64,000 nt of DNA from CBDFLT01 sp965249225 (lineage in GTDB: Bacteria > Chloroflexota > Dehalococcoidia > Lucifugimonadales > G963668185). The notes under the pieces are model-generated. The model searched no databases. It saw nothing but the letters and a program-made list of their open reading frames with translations, and was not told the DNA's origin. Positions 43,679 through 52,013 of the stretch are shown here, piece by piece; position 1 is the first letter of the stretch; every line of letters begins with the position of its first letter. The stretch spans positions 180,735-244,734 of the forward strand of contig CBDFLT010000006.1 in assembly GCA_965249225.1 (NCBI GenBank). The letters run 5' to 3'. A program made the position numbers and the translations under genes.

Positions 43679-44761
43679 ATGAAAGCGGCGGTTTTATACG
43701 AGCACAACACTCCGTTTAGGATCGAGGAGCTGGACCTGAGCGGGCCCGGTCACGGCGAGGTGCTGGTGAAGATCATGGCGAGCGGGGTATGTCACTCAGA
43801 CTGGCATATCATCAAGGGCGAGTGGAGCGATGTCCCGCTGCCGGTGATTCTAGGTCACGAAGGTGCGGGCGTCGTCGAGGAAGTGGGGCCTGGCGTGACC
43901 CACCTGAGGCCGGGCGACCACGTCATCCTGTCGTGGCAGACCAGCTGCGGTCTCTGCGAGACGTGTCAGCAAGGCGCACCGAACATGTGTGAGAACTCCC
44001 CGACCGCCGATGCCAAGCCCACGATCAGGGAAACGGGCACACAAATTAACCAGGTGCTGGGACTGGGCACATTCGGAAGCCATATGGTGGTCCCCGAAGT
44101 AGCGGCGGTGCCCATCGACAAGGATATACCGTTCCCACAGGCGTCGCTGGTGGGCTGCGGCGTGACAACCGGGATTGGAGCAGTAATCAATACCGCCGGA
44201 GTCCGTCCGGGCACCACGGCCGCCGTATTCGGATGTGGGGGCGTTGGCCTTAACTGCGTTCAGGGGGCCGCCATAGCGGGCGCGACTACCATCATCGCTG
44301 TCGACCTGCTAGACAACAAGCTGGAGTTGGCCCGCGAGTTCGGCGCCACACACGCCGTCAACTCCTCCAGGGAAGACCCGGTCGAACGGATCCGCGAGCT
44401 CACAGGAGGCGCAGGCGTACACTACGCTTTCGAGGCCATCGGTCTGATGGCGGAGCCCTTCGTCCAGAGCATTCTGTGCACCCGGAGGCGCGGAGTAACC
44501 GTGTGGGTAGGCCACGCACCCGATGACACCCCCGTAACCATCGACGCCAGAATACTAGACCTCGAGAAGACGGTTAAAGGGTGTCAGTACGGGAGCTCAA
44601 GACCTCACATCGATTTTCCGCGGCTACTGAACCTTTACAAGAATGGAAGGCTTAAGGTGGATGAGCTGATTTCCCGCCGCTTCCAGCTCGATGAGATAAA
44701 CACGGCCTTCGAGGTGCTTGGCCGTGGCGAGGTCGCACGCAGTGTAGTGGTCTTCGATTGA
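43679..44761 (+). CDS. Zinc-dependent alcohol dehydrogenase (class III-like MDR)
   Basis: A 360-aa medium-chain dehydrogenase. Catalytic zinc ligands lie in SGVCHSDWH and GHEGAGVVEEVGPGV. The structural zinc loop CGLCETCQQGAPNMC has all four Cys, and the NAD-binding Rossmann turn is VFGCGGVGLNCVQGA. The sequence is close to class III alcohol/S-hydroxymethyl-type dehydrogenases; the substrate is not certain. It has its own promoter at 43610-43639 and ends ~160 nt before an IS-disrupted gene. Confidence 0.9.
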   Translation: MKAAVLYEHNTPFRIEELDLSGPGHGEVLVKIMASGVCHSDWHIIKGEWSDVPLPVILGHEGAGVVEEVGPGVTHLRPGDHVILSWQTSCGLCETCQQGAPNMCENSPTADAKPTIRETGTQINQVLGLGTFGSHMVVPEVAAVPIDKDIPFPQASLVGCGVTTGIGAVINTAGVRPGTTAAVFGCGGVGLNCVQGAAIAGATTIIAVDLLDNKLELAREFGATHAVNSSREDPVERIRELTGGAGVHYAFEAIGLMAEPFVQSILCTRRRGVTVWVGHAPDDTPVTIDARILDLEKTVKGCQYGSSRPHIDFPRLLNLYKNGRLKVDELISRRFQLDEINTAFEVLGRGEVARSVVVFD

Positions 44762-44940
44762 TGCTCTACACATCTCCCTTGAGTCTGGTAGCCTTATATG
44801 AAACCGCAGAGGGAACTATGGCCATGACGCTTCATTCAAGGAATGGTTTTCACCCTCCCACCGCTGCTATACATAACGAGCGCTGAGCGGCCACAATAGA
44901 CCGCCCACGGTGGTTGACCTTGAAAAAAGTTCCTAAAGAG

Positions 44941-46623
44941 TGAGCCTGTCTCAGAAGTCTGAGCTGGTAATGGGTATGTCGTTGGGTGTACCTTCGAAGC
45001 GACACCAGTTGGGGAGATGGTGATATGCCGCTTCGAGAGATGGGCCGAGAGCAGATGTGGATGTTGCCGCCGACGCTTGACGAGTTGTTGCCGCTGGACC
45101 ATCCGGCGCGGTTCGTGGCCGAGTTCGTTGACGCTTTGGACCGGGAGGACTGGGGGAAGCTTGAGGTGAAGATAGACGGGGAGGTGCTGGGAGCGCCAGC
45201 CTACCATCCACGTGCGCTGTTGAGCGTGTGGCTGTACGGTTTCATGACCGGGGTACGCTCGTGCCGGAAGCTGGAGGCGGCCTGCCGGGACCAGATACCG
45301 TACCTGTGGCTGACCGGGTGGCAGCATCCGGACCACAACACCCTGTGGAGGTTCTACAGAGGGCATCGGCAGGCCATGAGGAAGCTGTTCGAGCGTACGG
45401 TTCGTACGGCGGTGACGATGAAGTTGGTGGACCTGGCGGTTCAGGCGGTGGATGGTACGAAGGTGGTCGCCAACGCCTCGCTGAACAGGAGCTACGACGC
45501 CGAGGGACTGCGAGGGCTCTTGGAGCGGCTGGAGAGTGCGATAACGGACCTTGAGGCACAGAACGAAGCGGGAGAGGATGCCTCTGCCATCCATCTGCCT
45601 CGGGAGTTGGCTGACAAGGAGGTCTTGAGAGAGCAGGTGAGGCAGGCGATGGACGATCTCACGAGTCAAAAGCGCCACAAGCGCATCAACCTGACCGACC
45701 CAGACGCCAGGCTGATGAAGGGCAGGCAAGGCATCGTGGCTGGCTACAATGCCCAGGCTATGGTCTCACCCACAGAGACGGATGGGGGAGCGACCGGCAT
45801 GTTGGTCACCGCCGTGGACGTGGTGGATGCGGCCAATGACAATGCCCTGCTGGTTCCGATGCTGGAGCAGGCCGAGGAGACTACGGGGACGAAGTCGCAG
45901 ATGACGTTGGCCGATGCCGGATACTTCGCCGCGAGTCACTTGGAAGAATGCGCCCGTCGAGATCAGCAGGTGGTAGTGTCGGAGTCGCGGCAACGGTTCC
46001 TCAAAGACCCATATCACAAGGACCAATTCACCTACAACGAGCCGAGCGACAGCTTTACGTGTCCGCAGGGACAGACGCTCAAGTTCATTCGTATCCAACA
46101 TACGAATGGAGTCCCGTTGCGTCTGTACCGGGCCTCTGAGGCCGTCTGCCAGGTGTGCCCAGCCTTCGGAGTCTGTACGAGGGCCAAAGAGATTGGGCGA
46201 AGCCTGGCGATAGGTCCGCATGACGCTGTGCTACGCCGTCATCGTGCCTGGATGTCCACCTCAGCAGCTAGAGAGGCGTACAAGCTGAGAAAGCAACTGG
46301 TCGAGCCAGTCTTCGGAATCATCAAGGAACAACAGGGGGCACGGAGGTTCCTACTGCGCGGCCTCGTTAACGTGGCGGCCGAGTGGACTATGCTTGCCAC
46401 AGCCTTCAACTTGCGCACTCTCTGGCGGGTGTGGCGCTCCAGCCCCTTCATCGGTCTATTTAATGGCCCGGAGCCTTGTCCCGTCTCCTGACCTGCAGTG
46501 ATGACAGCAGCTGACCCATCGCTCCGTCGCCTGTCCTACCCGCTCAAGCCAAGGCCTTTCAGCGAACCCTCTGACTTCTATCTGCTCCCCCTATCCGCAA
46601 TTTCCACTTCTGGGACAGGCTCA
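44941..46623 (+). mobile_element. IS1182-type insertion sequence
   Basis: An 18-bp terminal inverted repeat with one mismatch: TGAGCCTGTCTCAGAAGT at 44941-44958 and the complement of TGAGCCTGTCCCAGAAGT at 46606-46623. It is flanked by a 5-bp direct repeat AAGAG (44936-44940 and 46624-46628), the target-site duplication. It carries one intact transposase gene. The clean duplication and intact gene suggest a recent insertion. Confidence 0.92.
45025..46491 (+). CDS. IS1182-type transposase
   Basis: A 488-aa DDE transposase from the ATG at 45025 (GGGGAG upstream); an in-frame ATG at 44986 is less likely. The N-terminal DUF772-like part includes LPLDHPARFVAEFVDALDRE and YHPRALLSVWLYGFMTGVRS. The catalytic core has Asp in QAVDGTKVVANAS and Asp in TLADAGYFAASH, then a Cys cluster (CPQGQTL...CQVCPAFGVC) and the C-terminal Glu region VEPVFGIIKEQQGARRFLLRG. 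This is the IS1182/IS5-superfamily layout. It looks intact. Confidence 0.93.
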   Translation: MPLREMGREQMWMLPPTLDELLPLDHPARFVAEFVDALDREDWGKLEVKIDGEVLGAPAYHPRALLSVWLYGFMTGVRSCRKLEAACRDQIPYLWLTGWQHPDHNTLWRFYRGHRQAMRKLFERTVRTAVTMKLVDLAVQAVDGTKVVANASLNRSYDAEGLRGLLERLESAITDLEAQNEAGEDASAIHLPRELADKEVLREQVRQAMDDLTSQKRHKRINLTDPDARLMKGRQGIVAGYNAQAMVSPTETDGGATGMLVTAVDVVDAANDNALLVPMLEQAEETTGTKSQMTLADAGYFAASHLEECARRDQQVVVSESRQRFLKDPYHKDQFTYNEPSDSFTCPQGQTLKFIRIQHTNGVPLRLYRASEAVCQVCPAFGVCTRAKEIGRSLAIGPHDAVLRRHRAWMSTSAAREAYKLRKQLVEPVFGIIKEQQGARRFLLRGLVNVAAEWTMLATAFNLRTLWRVWRSSPFIGLFNGPEPCPVS

Positions 46624-46911
46624 AAGAGTTCCTCGTTTTGCTGGTGTTGCTATTGGTATTCACCTTCTTCACGGGCGCCTATGTCATCGCAGAAGGCGCC
46701 GTTGAAGGCCAGCCGGGTGTTGTCTATACCGGGCTGGAGTCTCAACGGAAACAAGCCGATGATCTCCCGTCCAACTACCGGGACCGAGAATGGTACGAGT
46801 GTGTATCGTCAGCACATTTGGGACAGCTGATGGGGAATTGAGAAGCGACAATTAAGGCGATTGTCCTGGCTCAGGTAGGAGAGTAGATTCACGGAAGTGA
46901 AAGGAGCCAGG

Positions 46912-47274
46912 ATGCAGGAAGTCAGTCGAAGCTACGATCAAGCCGACGAGAACGCGAGGCAGGTGGTCCGACGGACCAGAAACGTTACACGTCGCAAGTA
47001 CACACCTGAGGAGAAGGTACGGATCGTCATAGAGGGGATCCGCGGGGAGATATCAGTCAGCGCCTTGTGCAGGCGAGAGGGAATCAACCCCGGGGTCTAT
47101 TACAAGTGGCTCAAGGACTACATGGAGGCGGGCAAGTCGAGGCTGAAGGGTGACACGCTACGGGAGGCGAACAAGGCGGAGGTCGATGCCTTGAAGCGCG
47201 AGAACGAGCGGCTCAAGGAACTTGTTGCTCAGCTGTCGGTGGAGAACCTGGTCCTGAAAAAAAGCCTCGGTTAG
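46912..47274 (+). CDS. IS3-type transposase OrfA, copy 2
   Basis: It is base-for-base identical to 84-446. The product is 120 aa from the ATG at 46912, with helix-turn-helix and C-terminal coiled coil. The A7G run at 47257-47264 allows -1 slippage into orfB. Confidence 0.9.
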   Translation: MQEVSRSYDQADENARQVVRRTRNVTRRKYTPEEKVRIVIEGIRGEISVSALCRREGINPGVYYKWLKDYMEAGKSRLKGDTLREANKAEVDALKRENERLKELVAQLSVENLVLKKSLG

Positions 47275-47279
47275 AGCCC

Positions 47280-48272
47280 ATGGGCAAGCCCTATGTGAGA
47301 AGGGAGGCCCAGCTCAAGGCGGAAGTCCTTCAGATCGTCGAGAGGTCTCCTCTGCCGGTCAGGCAGACCCTCCAAGAGTTGCAGATAGCACCCTCGACCT
47401 ACTACCGCTGGAAGAGCAGGTATCGAGACAAGGGGTTTAACGGTCTGGTAGACCGGCCACCAGAGCCCAGGCGAGTGTGGAACCGGTTGGCTACAAAGCA
47501 AAGACGGTACGTGGTCAGGTATGCGTTGGAGCACCCATCGTTGAGCCCGAGAGAGGTGGCGACCACCCTGGTGGACGAACAGGTCATGTACGTCTCCGAG
47601 TCCACCGTATACCGGATACTGAAGGAAGCGGGGCTCATCAAGCCGCCCGAGACCAAGGGCTTCCCAGCAGGAAAGGAGTTTCACACCAAGACTGCCAGGC
47701 CCAATGAGCTATGGCAGACCGATGCCAGCTACTTCTTCGTGGTGGGTTGGGGCTACTACTACCTGATCAGCGTGCTGGATGACTATTCCAGGATGATCGT
47801 GGGCTGGAGGGTGCAGACCAGCATGAGCAGTGCCGACATCATCGACGTGGTCCAGGATGCGGTGGAGTTCACCGGTCAACCGACGGCGCCTGTAGAGCCA
47901 GGTCCAGCCCTTCTGAGCGACAACGGTCCAGGCTTTCTGTCTAGGGCGTTGGACGAGTTCCTAAGGGCCAGGTTCATGAAACACATCTTCGCCTCACCTT
48001 TCCATCCCCAGACCAACGGCAAGTTGGAGCGGTACCATCGCACAGCCAAGGCTAAGGTCAACGTCTTTGTCCACCACAGCCTGGAAGAGCTTGTAGCGGC
48101 TATGGAGGGCTTCGTAAGATACTACAACTACGAGCGCTATCACGAGGCTTTGGGGAACATCACGCCGGCGGATATGTACCACGGACGCCAAGACGCCATA
48201 CTGGCGACGAGACAGGAGGTGAAGCAAAAGAGTCTAGCCGAACGGAGGTTGGCAAATCTGAGAACTGCCTGA
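47280..48272 (+). CDS. IS3-type transposase OrfB, copy 2
   Basis: The protein is identical to that of 452-1444. Two silent changes exist: GAG to GAA at 47324 and AGG to AGA at 48119. The DDE residues are intact, so this complete copy should be able to move. Confidence 0.93.
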   Translation: MGKPYVRREAQLKAEVLQIVERSPLPVRQTLQELQIAPSTYYRWKSRYRDKGFNGLVDRPPEPRRVWNRLATKQRRYVVRYALEHPSLSPREVATTLVDEQVMYVSESTVYRILKEAGLIKPPETKGFPAGKEFHTKTARPNELWQTDASYFFVVGWGYYYLISVLDDYSRMIVGWRVQTSMSSADIIDVVQDAVEFTGQPTAPVEPGPALLSDNGPGFLSRALDEFLRARFMKHIFASPFHPQTNGKLERYHRTAKAKVNVFVHHSLEELVAAMEGFVRYYNYERYHEALGNITPADMYHGRQDAILATRQEVKQKSLAERRLANLRTA

Positions 48273-48327
48273 GCCGGTTAGCGTCCAAGTTGCACGCTTT
48301 AAAGGCTCCCCTTTTGTCCCACTTGTT

Positions 48328-51300
48328 TTGACGACGTACACCGGCGCCACGGTCACCTCCACCAAAGGCCCAGCTCCACTCACCGAGTCTCTCCCTACGT
48401 TCTTCAAGGGCGGACGGTATGTCGTCAACGCCTTCCTAGGCGAGGGAGCCCGCAAGAAAGTGTACCTCGTCCACGATACCCTGCTGGACCGAGACGTGGC
48501 CTTCGCTCTGATAAAGACAGAGGGACTGGACGACGCGGGTCGACAGCGTATCCTGCGCGAAGCTCAGACGATGGGAAAGCTGAGCGATCATCAGAACATC
48601 GTGCCGCTCTACGACCTGGGCGACGAGGCCGGCCAGCCTTATATGGTCCTGCCTGTGCTCCAAGGTGGCGACGTCGAACGGCTTATCGACAAGGCACTGG
48701 ACCATCGGCTTCCCATCGACCGCACCATCAAGATCGCCAAGGGAATATGCAGGGGGTTGGTCTCCGCACATTCAATGAGTATTATTCACCGCGACCTGAA
48801 GCCCGGAAACATATGGCTGGGGAGCGATGGCACGGCAAAGATAGGAGACTTCGGCCTCGCTATCGCGCCCGACCGGACGCGGCTAACCCAGGAAGGGGCG
48901 ATGGTAGGCACCGTCTGGTACATCCCACCAGAGCAGGCCATGGGGGCCAACGTGGACCATCGCAGCGATCTGTACGCCCTGGGCGCGATGATGTACGAGA
49001 TGGTGACGGGTCGACCGCCGTTCATAGGCGACGACTCGGTGTCCATAATTAGCCAGCATATCAATACGCCTCCGGTCGCGCCGAGCTGGCACAATTCACA
49101 ATGCCCCCCTCTCCTGGAGAAAGTCATCTTACGCCTGCTGGCCAAGAACCCCGGAGAGCGATACGCCTCGGCGGAAGATGTGCTCGCCGCCCTGGAGGCT
49201 ATCGACGCCGATGTCGATCTGGAGCAGGCCGCACCGGAGAGAAGGAAAATCAGGGTTCTGGAGGACGCTGATAGCGGCATCTTTGTCGGACGACGCCAAG
49301 AGATGGGAAAGCTAAAAGGGGCCTTGGAGGACACACTGTCCGGACGTGGGCAGTTGGCGATAATTACCGGCGACCCAGGAACAGACAAGACCAGGACTAC
49401 CATGGAGCTGGCCACATACGCGTCGCTACGGGGCGTACAGGTGCTTTGGGGCCGATGCCATGAGCCATCGGGGGCACCAGCATACTGGCCGTGGGTGCAG
49501 GCCATCCGTTCCTACGTTCAGGACCGTGATACCGAACAGCTATCATCTGAAATGGGGACAGGGGCAACTTACATATCTGATATCCTCCCCGACTTGCGTG
49601 AACGCCTGCCAGAGATGGGAGAGCCGGTTAGCACTGATCCGGCTCAGGCCCAGTTCCAACTTTTCGACTCCATCGCCAACTTCCTGACGAGGGCGGCCCG
49701 CAGCCAGCCACTTATGATCGCCCTTGACGACCTTCACTGGGCCGACCAGGCGTCTCTGATGCTCCTGGAGTTCTTGGCGCGCGAGCTTGGTGGCATGCGG
49801 CTCCTGATAGCTGCAACCTACCGCGAAATGGAGGTGTCACACGCCCACCCCCTGTCCCAGACGTTGAGCAACCTCGTCGGTCGAGGGATGGTACACCGCA
49901 TAACGCTGAGGGGCGTATCACGGGCGGACGTCGGAGAGTTTGTCCATCTCAGTGCCGGTATCAGCCCTCCCGAGGGACTCATCGACGCCGTTTACGGATA
50001 TACCGAGGGCAATCCACTGGTCCTTACCGAGGTCGTCCGACTCATGGGGCAGGAAGACGAACTCACCGAAGAGGCCGTGGGTAAGAAACGGAAATGGAAA
50101 ATAAAAACTCCCGATGCGGTCAGGGACCTTGTAGGCAGACGCCTGGAACGACTCTCAGACCAGTGCATTGGCGTGCTGAGGGTGGCCACCGTGTTGGGCC
50201 GTCAGTTCGAAGCGGACCTGCTAAGCAGACTGGACGAGGGTACATCTGGCGAAAACCTCCTCGAGGCCCTTGAGGAGGCGGTGGCTATGAGAACGATCGA
50301 GGAGGTGCCGGCGTCTCCCGGCGCATATCGGTTCACTCACGGGCTGATTCAGGAGAGACTGGCGGCGGAAGTTCCAGCGGCTCGCCGGTCAGAGCTGGAG
50401 GAGGTGATTTCCGGGGCGCGAGTGGCCGAGCTGACAGGCCAGTTTACAGACACCGCTGACGTCAAGGGAGCCCAGACAGTAGTGCGAGAGGCGTTGGCAG
50501 GCGAACGTGCGCTGGCGAACAACGCTTATGAAGAGGCGATGGTGCATTTCGAGAAGGCGTTGAGAGCCAAAGATGGCCAGGAAGTGGATGCGGAGACAGC
50601 GGCGTTGATGTTTGGTATGGGTCGCGCCCAAGCCGCCACCATGGAGGCCTCTAAGCTCGGTGAGGCGGTGTCCAACCTGAGCCGGGCATTCGATTACTAC
50701 GAGAAAGTCGGAGACGTGGACCGAGCCGTGGGCGCCGCCGATTACCTGCCCATCGCCAAAGGTACCGCGGATGTGCTGACCAGGGCACTCAAGCTGGTAG
50801 GCCCCGACTCCTACGAAGCAGGCCGTTTATTGCCGACATACGGCATAGCCCTAGGGATCGAGGAGGGCAAGTATGAGGACGCTCAAACAGCGTTCGACCG
50901 AGCTAGAGCCATCGCGGAACAGCGAGAGGACGCCGCGCTGGATCTGAGGGCGGTGGCCAGCGCTGCTCACGTCGACGCACAACACCTTAAATGGCAGCAG
51001 AGCATGGAGAAGGACCTCAAGGCCATTGAAATGGCCCGCCGGGCCAGCGAACCCAACTCCGAGGTGTTGGCCAGGGTTGACGCCGCCACGGCCCTATTCG
51101 TAATGGGAGATCCCGAGGCCGCGGCGTTGCACGCAGCAGCGGGCCTTACCATCGCCGAGAAGGTACAAGAGCGTCAGCGGCAGGCTGACGCTCTGTGGGT
51201 CAACGAGACCGTATCCAGGCTCAGAGGAAAGTGGAGTGCGGCCCGAGATCTCGGCGAGCGGGGTATGAGCGTATGCCCCGGGGATTCACGGCTGCTGGCC

Positions 51301-51921
51301 ACTCGTGTCCTGGTGGAGTATGAGACGGGTGAGTTCGAGCAAGGAGAGCTGTATGTGGGAAAGCTTTTGGAGGCGCTGCGCACCACGGTGCAGGCGTCAA
51401 CGCAGGGCCAAGCCTTCCAGTCCATGGTGATCCCCCTGGCCGCGAGGATATCTACCGAGACCGGTCTGCTCAAGATCGCCAGGCAGGCGGCCGAGAGGGT
51501 GCTTTCCGAGTCGTCGACGACCCCACAAGTCGCCGAGATGGCCAGAGCCGGTCTCGGAATGATCGCGGTTATAAAAGGCGATGAGGCCCAGGCGACCGAA
51601 CTGCATGACGCTCTGCTGCCCTTGAAGGACGCCTTTATGCCGGTAGGTATGGCCGGCGACCGCCTGTTGGGCCTCTTGGCGATGACCATGGGAGACATTG
51701 ACGGGGCGCTTGGCCACTTCGACGATGCCCTGGCGTTCTGCCTCAGGGCGTGGTACAAGCCGGAATACGCCTGGGGTTGTCACGACTATGGGGAGGCGCT
51801 GCTGAAGCGCGGCGGTGAGGGCGACCATGAAGAGGCCAAGTCCCATTTGAGCAAGTCACTCGACGTCGCTCGTGAGCTAGGGATGCGCCCTTTAACGGAA
51901 AGGGTCGAGGCCCTCCTCTAG
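48328..51921 (+). CDS. Ser/Thr protein kinase-ATPase-TPR regulator, start inside IS end
   Basis: A 1197-aa multidomain signalling protein. The kinase is at ~28-290: FLGEGARKKVY, Lys63, HRDLKPGN (154-161), DFGLA (174-178) and PPEQAMG. An AAA/STAND-type ATPase follows from ~320: FVGRRQEMGKL, a Walker A of GDPGTDKT (348-355) with Asp where Gly is usual, and Walker B PLMIALDDLHWAD. The C-terminal ~500 residues are helical TPR-like repeats (ALANNAYEEAMVHFEKALRA, YEDAQTAFDRARAIAEQRED). The only usable start is a TTG in the last bases of the IS3 copy, with no ribosome binding site; the first four residues come from the IS. The native start was probably lost or replaced. Confidence 0.85.
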   Translation: MTTYTGATVTSTKGPAPLTESLPTFFKGGRYVVNAFLGEGARKKVYLVHDTLLDRDVAFALIKTEGLDDAGRQRILREAQTMGKLSDHQNIVPLYDLGDEAGQPYMVLPVLQGGDVERLIDKALDHRLPIDRTIKIAKGICRGLVSAHSMSIIHRDLKPGNIWLGSDGTAKIGDFGLAIAPDRTRLTQEGAMVGTVWYIPPEQAMGANVDHRSDLYALGAMMYEMVTGRPPFIGDDSVSIISQHINTPPVAPSWHNSQCPPLLEKVILRLLAKNPGERYASAEDVLAALEAIDADVDLEQAAPERRKIRVLEDADSGIFVGRRQEMGKLKGALEDTLSGRGQLAIITGDPGTDKTRTTMELATYASLRGVQVLWGRCHEPSGAPAYWPWVQAIRSYVQDRDTEQLSSEMGTGATYISDILPDLRERLPEMGEPVSTDPAQAQFQLFDSIANFLTRAARSQPLMIALDDLHWADQASLMLLEFLARELGGMRLLIAATYREMEVSHAHPLSQTLSNLVGRGMVHRITLRGVSRADVGEFVHLSAGISPPEGLIDAVYGYTEGNPLVLTEVVRLMGQEDELTEEAVGKKRKWKIKTPDAVRDLVGRRLERLSDQCIGVLRVATVLGRQFEADLLSRLDEGTSGENLLEALEEAVAMRTIEEVPASPGAYRFTHGLIQERLAAEVPAARRSELEEVISGARVAELTGQFTDTADVKGAQTVVREALAGERALANNAYEEAMVHFEKALRAKDGQEVDAETAALMFGMGRAQAATMEASKLGEAVSNLSRAFDYYEKVGDVDRAVGAADYLPIAKGTADVLTRALKLVGPDSYEAGRLLPTYGIALGIEEGKYEDAQTAFDRARAIAEQREDAALDLRAVASAAHVDAQHLKWQQSMEKDLKAIEMARRASEPNSEVLARVDAATALFVMGDPEAAALHAAAGLTIAEKVQERQRQADALWVNETVSRLRGKWSAARDLGERGMSVCPGDSRLLATRVLVEYETGEFEQGELYVGKLLEALRTTVQASTQGQAFQSMVIPLAARISTETGLLKIARQAAERVLSESSTTPQVAEMARAGLGMIAVIKGDEAQATELHDALLPLKDAFMPVGMAGDRLLGLLAMTMGDIDGALGHFDDALAFCLRAWYKPEYAWGCHDYGEALLKRGGEGDHEEAKSHLSKSLDVARELGMRPLTERVEALL

Positions 51922-52013
51922 GGCGCTGCAGCACGCCAACTCGTTCTGCACCTTCGGAAGACCGCTCCCCCAGGGCAGAGACCCTGGCGCCCGAGACGAA
52001 AAATTGCCTCCGG

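Larger units (their letters stand above)
44920..46799 (+). pseudogene. Small membrane protein gene split by IS1182 and cut by IS3
   Basis: Removing the IS1182-type element (44941-46623) and one copy of its AAGAG duplication restores one frame. It runs from TTG 44920 (KKVPKEF) into FLVLLVLLLVFTFFTGAYVI, then AEGAVEGQPGVVYTGLESQR and DDLPSNYRDREWYE, where the IS3 copy starts. The product is a short basic N-terminus, one transmembrane helix and an external segment. The native C-terminus beyond 46799 is lost. I do not recognise the family. Confidence 0.7.
46800..48340 (+). mobile_element. IS3-type insertion sequence, copy 2 (complete)
   Basis: A full 1541-bp element. The ends align without gaps as 26-bp inverted repeats with 19 matches (both begin TGT, share TCGTCA and end TGGGACA). 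It carries orfA, the A7G slip site at 47257-47264 and orfB. No target-site duplication is visible (GAG on the left, CCG on the right), so the flanks may have been rearranged after insertion, for example by recombination between copies. The left end cuts a small membrane-protein gene and the right end supplies the first codons of the kinase frame. Confidence 0.9.

Noticed and set aside
44836..45729. 297-codon minus-strand frame over the IS1182 left part
   Set aside because: It crosses the IS boundary and overlaps the transposase; a shadow.
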